A program made the position numbers and the translations under genes. The notes beneath the pieces are model-generated. The model was not told the DNA's origin, searched no databases, and was given only the letters and a program-made list of their open reading frames with translations. DNA of 64,000 nt from Saprospiraceae bacterium (GTDB taxonomy: Bacteria; Bacteroidota; Bacteroidia; Chitinophagales; Saprospiraceae), in the NCBI GenBank assembly GCA_026982695.1, contig JALSGS010000053.1, positions 178,925 through 242,924 of the forward strand. The letters run 5' to 3'. This document shows, one piece after another, positions 46,972 to 56,200 of the stretch (its first letter is position 1; each line of letters starts with the position of its first letter).

Positions 46972-47565
46972 TCAAGCCTCTTCGTGCTGTAAGACGTATG
47001 CTTGCTGTGCAACCATCTTGCGAATGTTGATCAGTGCATAGCGCATACGCCCCAATGCCGTGTTGATGCTCACGCGCGTCAGAGCAGCGATTTCCTTAAA
47101 GCTCATGTCGGCATAATGACGCAAGATGACCACTTCGCGCTGTTCAGGTGGCAAACGATCGATGAGTTCGCGCACTTTCTGATGTGCCTGGCTCTTAATG
47201 AGCTGTTGTTCGCCATTGGGTTCTTTACTACCCAACACATCGAAAATGTCAAACTCCTCAGTAGCATAAAGTGTGGGGCGCCGTTTGTTGCGGCGAAAGT
47301 TGTCCACGCATAAGTTATAGGCAATGCGCATAACCCACTGGCTAAATTTGCCCTGGTGATTGTACTTGCCTTTGCGCAGCGTGTCCACTACCTTGATAAA
47401 CACCTCTTGAAACAAGTCCTCTGCCTGCGCCTTGTCCTTGACAAACAGGTAGATTGAGGTGTACACTTTGTCTTTGTAGCGGTTAAGCAGCGTTTCAAAT
47501 GCCTTGTCGTCGCCCTTCAGATAGCGGTCGATAAGCTGCTGGTCGTTCAGCGGCGTAACGTTCAT
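46972..47565 (-). CDS. ECF-type RNA polymerase sigma factor
   Basis: 197 residues. Region 2 (FETLLNRYKDKVYTSIYLFV, AEDLFQEVFIKVVDTL, FSQWVMRIAYNLCVDNFRR) and region 4 (LPPEQREVVILRHYADMSFKEIAALT, helix-turn-helix) are well preserved. It lacks a neighbouring anti-sigma gene, unlike the sigma factor at 41832. Closely resembles the housekeeping-like ECF factors widespread in Bacteroidota. Own promoter at about 47692-47724. Confidence 0.95.
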   Translation of the reverse strand: MNVTPLNDQQLIDRYLKGDDKAFETLLNRYKDKVYTSIYLFVKDKAQAEDLFQEVFIKVVDTLRKGKYNHQGKFSQWVMRIAYNLCVDNFRRNKRRPTLYATEEFDIFDVLGSKEPNGEQQLIKSQAHQKVRELIDRLPPEQREVVILRHYADMSFKEIAALTRVSINTALGRMRYALINIRKMVAQQAYVLQHEEA

Positions 47566-47691
47566 AACTAAACCGTTTTAGGTTAATGAGCAATGTGGTA
47601 CGATTTAGTGTAGAGTTACGCCGATACGCTATCTGTTTTTAGATGAGAAAAGAAAATTTGGCTTTGCAAGTTGACCGTGCAAATATGACGC

Positions 47692-47724
47692 CAAATATAT
47701 GCGCTTTTGCCAAAAAAAGCCAAA
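47692..47724 (-). promoter_or_regulatory. Candidate promoter of the sigma factor gene
   Basis: On the minus strand TTTG (47721-47724) and TATATTTG (47692-47699) are separated by 21 bases, close to the Bacteroidota consensus (19 preferred). The leader to the ATG at 47565 would be about 120 bases. Confidence 0.5.
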
Positions 47725-47806
47725 GCAAATGACGCCTTTTTAACAAAAGCTTAAGGCACGAGCCATGTGCTTTGTGCACGTAGCTCATTACTTGAAGCCC
47801 GTCGGT

Positions 47807-48040
47807 TTAAGGCACAATCGTATGAAAAGCAATAACTTCTACAGGCACACCCCACATGCGCGTAGTCAGTGTATCGGGCCGCATCCGTACTCTTACCTTG
47901 ACGCGCCGGCCTGGCATTTTGAGCTGCTCGGGCATTTGTATGGGCTCGTAGCGATTGCCTTTGTCATCGACGATGCCCCACACGCCCATTTCAATTGCTT
48001 CAAATACGACTTTTCCCTCTATTGTCTTGACTTGTGACAT
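47807..48040 (-). CDS. Small protein of unknown function
   Basis: 77 residues, no signal peptide. The sequence IEMGVWGIVDDKGNRYEPIQMPEQLKMPG is beta-like and resembles short Bacteroidota OB/SH3-like proteins with the pattern 'GxWGixdDxGxxYxP'. The last part (VKVRVRMRPDTLTTRMWGVPVEV) continues the barrel. The codon pattern looks genuine and it has an ATG start, so I keep it as a gene. Role unknown. Confidence 0.65.
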   Translation of the reverse strand: MSQVKTIEGKVVFEAIEMGVWGIVDDKGNRYEPIQMPEQLKMPGRRVKVRVRMRPDTLTTRMWGVPVEVIAFHTIVP

Positions 48041-48188
48041 ACTGCGATGTTTGCTGGCCTAAAATATGAAATACTCTTTGGCCCCCCAACCCAGACAAAA
48101 AAACGAAGTAGGTATTTTCTTTTCTTTCTTTGCAATGGCATATTGCAGCTGGTAAAGCACAGCCTAGTTTATACAAAAAAATAGACAT

Positions 48189-50375
48189 ATGAAAAAATTG
48201 CCATTGCATTTGTTGTGGATTGTCATTTTCTCATATAGTAGTCGTGTGTGGGCTGGCGAAGGCATGTGGTTGCCTTTGTTGTTGCAGGCCCTCAACGAGG
48301 ACGAGATGCAGGCCATGGGTATGAAGATGAGTGCTGAAGACATCTACTCGATAAACCACGGGTCGCTCAAGGATGCCATCGTACATTTTGGTGGTTTTTG
48401 TACTTCCTCCATCATTTCTCCCGAAGGGCTGCTGTTGACCAACCACCATTGTGGATATGGGGCCATTCAGGATCACTCTTCGCTAGATCGCAACTACCTC
48501 GAAGAGGGCTTTTGGGCGCGTAGCAGGGAAGAAGAACTGATGAATCCAGGGCTTACTGCCACGCTGATTGTGCGCATTGAAGATGTGACGCAGAAGGTAT
48601 TGCGCGGCGTACGCGACGAAATGGAAGAAGCAGAGCGCCAATCACTTATCGACCAGAACATCGCCTATGTACAGCAGCATATTCAAAAGGAAGACTGGCA
48701 AGATGTAGCTATCAAGCCATTTTTTCACGGCAACCAGTATTTCGCATTTATCACCGTTACTTATCGCGATGTCCGTTTGGTAGGAGCTCCACCCTCTTCC
48801 ATTGGTAAGTTCGGCGCTGACACGGACAACTGGATATGGCCACGCCATACGGGCGACTTTTCTCTCTTTCGCATCTATGCGGGCCCCGACAATTTGCCCG
48901 CAGATCCCTCGCCCGACAACGTGCCCTATCGCCCAAAGCATTTTCTACCCATCTCGCTCGATGGAGTGGCTGAAGGCGATTTCACACTCGTGTTTGGCTT
49001 TCCTGGCCGTACCAATGAGTACTTGCCTGCTGTTGCTGTCGATCACATCGCCACCCAGATCGATCCGCTGCGCATCGCTATCCGAGACAAGACACTTAAA
49101 ATCTGGGACGAGGCCATGCGCAGCGACCCACAAGTCAAAATACAATATGCCAGCAAGTTTGCCAGCCTAGCCAACGGCTGGAAGAAGTGGCAAGGCGAGG
49201 TATTGGGGCTGAAAAAAACCGATGCAGTGGGCAAAAAGCGGCGTTACGAAGAACAATTTGCCGAACTAGTGGCCTCACGCCCCAATTGGAAAGCACAATA
49301 CAGCCATATCTTGCCCACCTTCGAGCAGCTTTACGCACAAGTTGGACCATTAGAAATCGCTCAAACGCGCTACTACGAAACAGTCACTCGCAACATTGAG
49401 ATGCTGCGCATTGCTTCCTACCTGCGGCGCCTGGTACGCACCTGGAAACACAATGGCCCTGAAGCCTATGTCTCCTACCGCAACCGCCTGGTCAGCTATC
49501 TGGAAGGCTTTTACAAAGATTATCGCCCCGAGTTGGACCAACGCGTCTTTGCGCAACAGATGGCCGATTACTTCCAGCACGGCACGGAGTTGTTACTCAA
49601 CGACACAATCCGAAACTTTCTACCACCTGTAGTGCAGCCATTCACACAATTGGCTGCGCAGCTCTACAGTCAATCTCTTTTGCCGAAAGGCTCTGAGCTG
49701 CTCAAGCTGCTCACACAAGACGACGGCGACAAGGTCACAGCAGCTATCCTCTCCGACCCAGCCTATCAACTCTTTGAAGCACTTGAAGCGCAATATCAGC
49801 GGGCGGTAGGCACGCCACTCCAGCCTCTACGCCAGCAGGTCGACCGATTGATGCGCCTGTACATGCGCGCCCAAATGGAAGTCTTTGCGCAAAAAAGGTT
49901 TTATCCCGATGCTAATGGCACCATGCGCGTATCGTATGGACGCGTAGAGGGCTACTATCCGCGCGACGGCGTGCACTATCTGGCACAGACGTGGCTCGAA
50001 GGCGTGATGGAAAAATACATCCCGGGCGACTACGAGTTCGACCTACCTCAGAAATTGCGCCGCCTCTACCAGCGAAAGGACTATGGACCCTACGGCGAAA
50101 ATGGGCGCATGCCTGTGTGTTTTATCGGCTCGAACCACACCACGGGTGGCAACTCTGGCAGCCCCGTCATCGATGCCTATGGCAATCTCATTGGGTTGAA
50201 CTTCGACCGCGCCTGGGAAGGAACCATGAGCGACCTCAACTACGACATCCGATTGTGCCGCAACATCATGGTCGACATCCGCTACGTATTGTTCATCATC
50301 GACAAATTTGCCGAAGCTCACTGGCTCATCGATGAGATGAAGCTGGTCCACCCCAAGCGCACGGCTCACAAGTGA
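48189..50375 (+). CDS. S46-family dipeptidyl-peptidase, DPP11-like
   Basis: Exported serine exopeptidase that removes dipeptides from oligopeptides. 728 residues with signal peptide (cleavage near VWA). Catalytic triad regions: His in LTNHHCGYGAIQDHS (86-87), Asp in DTDNWIWPRHTGDF, Ser656 in GGNSGSPVID. In S46 enzymes the residue 18 after the catalytic Ser sets P1 preference: Gly in DPP7 (hydrophobic), Arg in DPP11 (Asp/Glu). Here it is Arg674 (GLNFDRAWEG), predicting acidic preference. These peptidases mark peptide-consuming Bacteroidota. Monocistronic or cotranscribed with holA. Confidence 0.95.
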   Translation: MKKLPLHLLWIVIFSYSSRVWAGEGMWLPLLLQALNEDEMQAMGMKMSAEDIYSINHGSLKDAIVHFGGFCTSSIISPEGLLLTNHHCGYGAIQDHSSLDRNYLEEGFWARSREEELMNPGLTATLIVRIEDVTQKVLRGVRDEMEEAERQSLIDQNIAYVQQHIQKEDWQDVAIKPFFHGNQYFAFITVTYRDVRLVGAPPSSIGKFGADTDNWIWPRHTGDFSLFRIYAGPDNLPADPSPDNVPYRPKHFLPISLDGVAEGDFTLVFGFPGRTNEYLPAVAVDHIATQIDPLRIAIRDKTLKIWDEAMRSDPQVKIQYASKFASLANGWKKWQGEVLGLKKTDAVGKKRRYEEQFAELVASRPNWKAQYSHILPTFEQLYAQVGPLEIAQTRYYETVTRNIEMLRIASYLRRLVRTWKHNGPEAYVSYRNRLVSYLEGFYKDYRPELDQRVFAQQMADYFQHGTELLLNDTIRNFLPPVVQPFTQLAAQLYSQSLLPKGSELLKLLTQDDGDKVTAAILSDPAYQLFEALEAQYQRAVGTPLQPLRQQVDRLMRLYMRAQMEVFAQKRFYPDANGTMRVSYGRVEGYYPRDGVHYLAQTWLEGVMEKYIPGDYEFDLPQKLRRLYQRKDYGPYGENGRMPVCFIGSNHTTGGNSGSPVIDAYGNLIGLNFDRAWEGTMSDLNYDIRLCRNIMVDIRYVLFIIDKFAEAHWLIDEMKLVHPKRTAHK

Positions 50376-50432
50376 GTTGTCTATAAGGTACAGATGCCTG
50401 CGCGCCAAAACAATACTCAATATTGCGCAATC

Positions 50433-51479
50433 ATGCAGATCTCTTTTGAACAGTTGATGGAGCAATTGAAGGAAAAACAATATCACCCCGTGTACTTGCT
50501 CCATGGTGAAGAGCCTTTCTTCATCGATAAAGTGGTGCGGCATTTTGAGCACGAGGTACTTGAAGCGCATCAACGCGCATTTAATCTCACAGTGGTATAT
50601 GGCAAAGACACCGACGCCCAACAAATTCGCGATGCGGCCATGCGCTACCCCATGATGGCTCCTCGCCAAGTGATCATCGTCAAGGAAGCTCAGGAAATGC
50701 GCGACCTGTCAGCACTGTTGCCTTATGTGCAAAAGCCCGCACCTACCACCATCTTAGTATTGGCCCATAAGCACAAGCGCCTCAAGACACACACCAAGCT
50801 AGGCAAGGCTCTTGCTGCTCAGGCAGTAGTCATGGAAAGCAAACCCCTATATGAAAACCAAGTCCCTACATGGATTGCCAATCACTTGGAGTCGTATGGC
50901 TTCACCATTAGCGACGAAAGTAGCCAACTGCTGGCAGAATACCTAGGCACCGACCTGTCGCGTATCGCCAACGAGCTGAACAAACTCGTGCTCAACCTCC
51001 AAAAAGGGACGTGCATCACGCCCCAACACATCGAAACCCATATTGGTATCAGCCGTGAATTCAATGTATTCGAATTACAACGCGCCTTAGCCCATGGCGA
51101 CACCACTCGATTGGGCCGCATTTTGGCATTTTTTGTGGCCAACCACAAAAAACACCCACCTATCATGGTGATCGCCACCCTATTCAACTTTTTCTCGCGC
51201 CTGTACATGTTCCACTATTTGCGCAAACGCCCCGAAAAGGAAGTACTACAAGCCATGGGCTTGCGCAGCTCGTGGTTCTTAAAAGACTATAAAGCAGCGG
51301 CTCGCCGCTATGGCCCCACACAAGTAGCGCGCATCATCCACCTGCTGCGCCGCTACGACCTAAAGGCCAAAGGTGTGGATTTCGCAGGTACCGCTGACTC
51401 TGAGCTACTCAAAGAGCTCCTGTGGCAAATCATCACATTGGCCACAGTGCCCGAGCACATTGTAAAGCCCCCTCAATAA
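50433..51479 (+). CDS. holA: DNA polymerase III subunit delta
   Basis: Clamp-loader subunit that opens the sliding clamp. 348 residues from the ATG at 50433 (MQISFEQLMEQLKEKQYHPV); an ATG 13 codons upstream is less likely. Family pattern: PVYLLHGEEPFFIDKV (19-34), RQVIIVKEAQEM, the middle domain with EYLGTDLSRIANELNKL, and the C-terminal collar (FARRLYMFHYL-type sequence, here LFNFFSRLYMFHYLRK). Sequence is divergent but the order of motifs is clear. Confidence 0.9.
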   Translation: MQISFEQLMEQLKEKQYHPVYLLHGEEPFFIDKVVRHFEHEVLEAHQRAFNLTVVYGKDTDAQQIRDAAMRYPMMAPRQVIIVKEAQEMRDLSALLPYVQKPAPTTILVLAHKHKRLKTHTKLGKALAAQAVVMESKPLYENQVPTWIANHLESYGFTISDESSQLLAEYLGTDLSRIANELNKLVLNLQKGTCITPQHIETHIGISREFNVFELQRALAHGDTTRLGRILAFFVANHKKHPPIMVIATLFNFFSRLYMFHYLRKRPEKEVLQAMGLRSSWFLKDYKAAARRYGPTQVARIIHLLRRYDLKAKGVDFAGTADSELLKELLWQIITLATVPEHIVKPPQ

Positions 51480-51659
51480 AGCTTCAATGTACCACACTGA
51501 GCAAGGTATTGCTGGCGTCTGATTTTGAGTTTTTTTGTCAGAATTTGCAGTCCGTGCCTTTGGGTGATCGGAATTGGCTTATTTTTCCATTCCATTTCAG
51601 CACTCCACCATTAGGGGAAAAGACTGATACTATGCATGTTCACAAAAAACGCACATACC

Positions 51660-53099
51660 ATGAAGATGATGCTCATGTTGTGGAGTACTTGGGTAATCTT
51701 GTGCTTTTTAGTTCAGTCCAAGGCCCAAGTCGGAATGAGTGATGAAAAGAAAGCTGCCATCACCACAATCGAACAGCAACAAGCCCAGCTCATCGAGCTG
51801 AGTGACCAGATTTGGGCAGCTGCCGAGACGGCTTTTCGCGAAGAAAGTTCGTCGCGCTTGCTGGCCGACTATGCCGAAGCACAGGGCTTCTCTGTACAGC
51901 GAGGCGTAGCTGGCATGCCTACTGCCTTTGTCGCTGAATACGGCAGTGGACGCCCCATCATCGGCATTCTGGGGGAGTTCGACGCCTTACCCGGCCTATC
52001 GCAAAAAGCAGTACCCCACAAAGAGCCACTCCAACCGGGAGCGGCAGGGCATGGTTGTGGTCACAACCTATTTGGGGTAGGTAGCCTTGGCGCAGCTGTT
52101 GCCATCAAGGAGCTCATCGAGCAAGGCAAGCTGCAAGGCACAATCCGCTTTTATGGCACGCCAGCCGAAGAGAAGTATTTTGGCAAGCTGTACATAGCTC
52201 GCACAGGCCTCTTCGACGATTTGGACGCCTGCCTAGACTGGCACCCCAGCGCTACGACCAAAGCCAACGTACAGAGCTCACTGGCCATGGTCGATTTTGA
52301 GGTGGAATTCTTTGGACAGGCTGCCCATGCCTCAGGCGACCCCTGGAATGGACGCAGCGCCGTAGATGCCCTGGAATTGTACACCACTGGTATTCAGTAT
52401 TTGCGTGAACACATTAAACCCACTGTACGCATACACTACCAGATCGAAAAAGCTGGTGATGTGGCCAATGTCGTTCCCGATTACGCCCGCATCTGGACGC
52501 GCGTGCGCGATACCAAACGCGAAGGCATGATGGAAGTGTATGAACGCGTGCAACAAATCGCCAAAGGCGCTGCCATCATGGCCAATGTCGATTACAAGAT
52601 CACGCTCGTTGCCGGTTTGCACGAAGTGCTGGTCAATCGCACAGGTGGCGAAGTACTACACCACAATCTCGAGCTGCTTGGCCCCATCGAGTACACGCCA
52701 GAGGAAATCGAATTTGCTAAAGCCATCCAACGTGCTACGGGCAAACCAGAAAAGGGCATAGATGGATCCATACAGCCCCTGGAAGAGACCAAAGAACATC
52801 CGGGCGGCGGCTCTACTGATGTAGGTGATGTCAGCTGGATTGTACCTGAAATTCGATTGGGAGTAACGACTGCACCCATCGATACACCCTGGCACTCGTG
52901 GGCAGTAGTGGCTTGCGGAGGCATGTCGATCGGCCACAAGGGTATGCTGCATGCCGCTAAAGCACTAGCCATGACTATCGTAGACCTGATGAAAAACCCC
53001 GACATACTCCAGCAGATGCGCCAGGAATTCAACGAAAAGCGCGGCGACTACCAGTACAAGCCCATCTTGCCCGATGGGCCACCCCCTATTCATCAATAA
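51660..53099 (+). CDS. M20-family amidohydrolase / peptidase, exported
   Basis: 479 residues from the ATG at 51660 (MKMMLMLWSTWVILCFLVQSKAQ, signal peptide). Metal-binding elements: GHGCGHNLFGVGS and PAEEKYFGK, with the lid domain (AHASGDPWNGRSAVDALELY) between, and GGGSTDVGDVSW and a late HKGMLHAAK. The pattern matches the AbgB (p-aminobenzoyl-glutamate hydrolase subunit B) branch. Export by a signal peptide suggests a role in scavenging N-acyl amino acids or peptides. The substrate is inferred only loosely. Confidence 0.9.
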   Translation: MKMMLMLWSTWVILCFLVQSKAQVGMSDEKKAAITTIEQQQAQLIELSDQIWAAAETAFREESSSRLLADYAEAQGFSVQRGVAGMPTAFVAEYGSGRPIIGILGEFDALPGLSQKAVPHKEPLQPGAAGHGCGHNLFGVGSLGAAVAIKELIEQGKLQGTIRFYGTPAEEKYFGKLYIARTGLFDDLDACLDWHPSATTKANVQSSLAMVDFEVEFFGQAAHASGDPWNGRSAVDALELYTTGIQYLREHIKPTVRIHYQIEKAGDVANVVPDYARIWTRVRDTKREGMMEVYERVQQIAKGAAIMANVDYKITLVAGLHEVLVNRTGGEVLHHNLELLGPIEYTPEEIEFAKAIQRATGKPEKGIDGSIQPLEETKEHPGGGSTDVGDVSWIVPEIRLGVTTAPIDTPWHSWAVVACGGMSIGHKGMLHAAKALAMTIVDLMKNPDILQQMRQEFNEKRGDYQYKPILPDGPPPIHQ

Positions 53100-53130
53100 A
53101 TCACCCGTCTGTTATAGGCTACCGCACTGC

Positions 53131-53160
53131 GACAGAGACACAACGCGTTGTGTCTCTGTC
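53131..53160. terminator. 30-base perfect palindrome between convergent genes
   Basis: A perfect self-complementary 30-base block (15-base arms with no spacer), followed on the plus strand by T-rich sequence (ATCTCTGTTGCTTTTGC) but not a clean T-run. It lies between the stops at 53099 (+) and 53202 (-), so the most likely role is a bidirectional terminator. A protein-binding site is an alternative. Confidence 0.6.
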
Positions 53161-53201
53161 ATCTCTGTTGCTTTTGCTTTTGCCAAAAGTATCCGCCTCA
53201 C

Positions 53202-56200
53202 TTAACGCATAAGCGTCACTTCGCCTTTGATCATTTCCTCCTTTCCACCAAAGCGATAGTGCAAAGTCCATATGTATACGTCGGCAGGTGCTTGCTTGCC
53301 ATTGATGATGCCATCCCAGATAGGTAGCGTGCCATGTCTATATACCAGCTGACCCCACCGATTGTACACTTTGAAATCCAGAATCTGGATGGCATCGGTA
53401 TAGAGCACCTCAAACTGATCATTAACACCATCGCCATTAGGTGTAAATAGGTTGGGCACATCGATTTTAGTTTCGCGCACCACCACTGGGATCTTCACCT
53501 CACCACTGCAGCCGTATTGATCGTTGACCAATAGCGTAAAGAACATTTGCACCTGTGGGCCTTCAATTTCTGGAGCCACTACCTGCAATATGGGGACGGT
53601 AGTCACACCCAAGAGCTCACCTGCAGGATCGATCCAAGTATATTGCGGCCCTGCCAGTACTTCAGGAGTAGTATAACCGTGCAACGCAAAGCCTTGCCCT
53701 TCATATACCGTATCGGGAATAGCTACAGCGCTGTCAAGACTAAAGGGCGAGATGAGGTGTACCCAAACGGAATCTTCTACTATACCACAAGGTGTAGTCA
53801 ACTGCACTGTGTAGCGGATGGTAGCGTCAGGCATCACAGTTATCTGAGCTCCTACAAGGCTATCTGGCAACCACAAATACTGACCTTGCGGCAAATTGGA
53901 AGTAGCCATCAAGTTTACAACCTCACCCTTGCACACACTTTGGTCGGGGCCTGCATCTACTACGGCATCTTCCCCAATAAAGACGGTTACTGAATCCTGT
54001 AAGGGGCTACAGCCCGGATAGCTAATTTGCAAATAGTAGGTAGTAGTCGTGGTCGGCTGTACTACAGGTGCAGGCCCAGTGGTACTAAATGTGCCGTCGG
54101 AGGAGGTCCATACATACATCCAAGTAGTATCGGGTGCCTGATTGAGTACAACTTGGTCACCCAAACAGATGACTGGATCGTTGGGCAATACCCAATGTGG
54201 TTGGGGCAATACTTCTACCGTGACGCTAGCACTATTAGGGCAATTGTTCACTTCCGCATTTACCATATAGGTAGTAGTTTGAGAAGGTATAGCTACTGGA
54301 TTGGGGCAATTGCTACAACTGAGCGAATTTTCGGGTGACCAAGTCAAGGTAGCAGGCTCACTGGTCGTAACCTCGAGTTGAATACTTTCACCAGGACAGA
54401 TAGCTGCACCTTGCGGCAACACTTCTATTTCCACTATAGGTTGTACGCCTACCGTAGCTTCAGCTGTATCCACGCAAAAACCGTTGCGGGCTATGCGCAA
54501 ATAGGTAGTGGTACTATCGGGCTGTACAACCAAATGGTATAGCGTATCGGGCGACTGCTGTCCAAAAGATGGCAACCACTGAAATTCGAGATTCGCAAAA
54601 TGAGCTGGTTCGTACACTGCTGAGTGCAACACGACCAGTTCTCCCTGACAGATCAGCGTATCGGCAGGCATGATGGCCATATTTTGCGGAAGCGAATCCA
54701 CACCGACAAACACTGAGTCGAAGCGGATACATTCATCGGTCATAGCTTTCGCAAAATACCAGCCAGATTCCTGCGGGATTAAAATGACTTGTGTGCCTAA
54801 AGTGTCAATCCACACTTGGGGTTCGGGGAATACCCATTCTAGCTGAACATCGGCAGGAAAGACGGAAGCAGACAGCTGAAGTGTGTCCATACGGCAATGT
54901 CCCACCGTATCGGGCAATCCCAGGTCGACTTGTATGGCACGCACATCGACATTGACCGTATCGGTTGTCGTACAGGAAGCTCGGCTCGCAGTGAGCACAT
55001 ATTTCGTGGTGCCAGCAGGTGGCAAAGCTAAGGTGTTGAGTGCCGTGGAGTCGCTCAACCCCCAAGAGGGTGACCACACATAGCTGACATCTACTTCCGA
55101 AGGCTGTAAGGCCAGCATCAGCGGTTGTCCTTCACACACCACTGTGTCAGGGATAAGTACCACCTCTGGCTTTGCTACCACCTGCACCGTGACGCTGTCG
55201 TAAGCCGGTATAGGGCATATGCCATTTTCAGCAGTGAGGTAATAGGTGGTAGACTGTACAGGAACTACCACAGGATCGGGCTGTGTACTGCTGAAACCAG
55301 CAGGTACAGACGACCAACTGAAATTCTGACCAGCCGCAGCGCTGAGCATCAGTGCGACACTGTCGCCTGCACAGATAGTCGTATCGGCAATGAGTGCAAA
55401 CTGTGGCGCCGGATGCGGCAAGACGGTAAGTGTCATCTCATCGGTAAAACTGCAGGTAGACCCAATTGCCGTAACTGTATACGTAAATGTGCCTGCTTCA
55501 TTAGCCGTAATGGTGGGGTCGGGACAGTCCGTACAACTCAAAGTACCTGCAGGCCCCTGCCACAGGTACTGGATGCCACTAAACTCACTGCCAGCCACAA
55601 TTTGCAGGTCTTCCCCTAAGCAAACTGTTCGGTCGGGCCCCGCATCGACAGCCAACATTTGTACAGTAACTTCTAAGGTGTCGACCTGGCAGATACTATG
55701 GATGGCTACTCGATAGGTAGTTGTCTGGTCTACAACAGCTACCGGATTGGGGCAATAGACACAGCTGAGCCCTTGAGCAGGAAACCATTGATAAAATGTA
55801 CCTCCAGAAGCCTGTAGCTGGACCGGCTCACCAAGGCAAACCACTGTGTCTGGGCCGGCAGTGAACTCAAGGGGCTCAGCATCGAGCACACCAGCTGTAG
55901 TAGCACTGAAGTCGATAGCTACTGCCCCTGTAATGATATTGCCGCCCCAGTCATTGACCAGCACCAGATAGACCTCGCCTTGCTGTACGGGCAAAGTAGC
56001 CACAAAGTCATCGCCGCCAGCACCTTCACATGTATCAGTCACAGCTAAGCCCGTAACGGGATGAGTATCAGCTAAACCCGTAGGGTCAGCACCAGCGGCG
56101 TAGGAGCTACGTATGGGTGCATGAGTTAACGCATAGGTGCACGCTTGGGCAATGTCGTCGATAGGGCCCCAAATTTGAAAATCGACATCGGAAGCTTCCG

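Noticed and set aside
55125..55619. 164-codon plus-strand frame inside the 1505-residue T9SS protein
   Set aside because: Antisense shadow; the minus-strand reading has regular Ig-like repeats.
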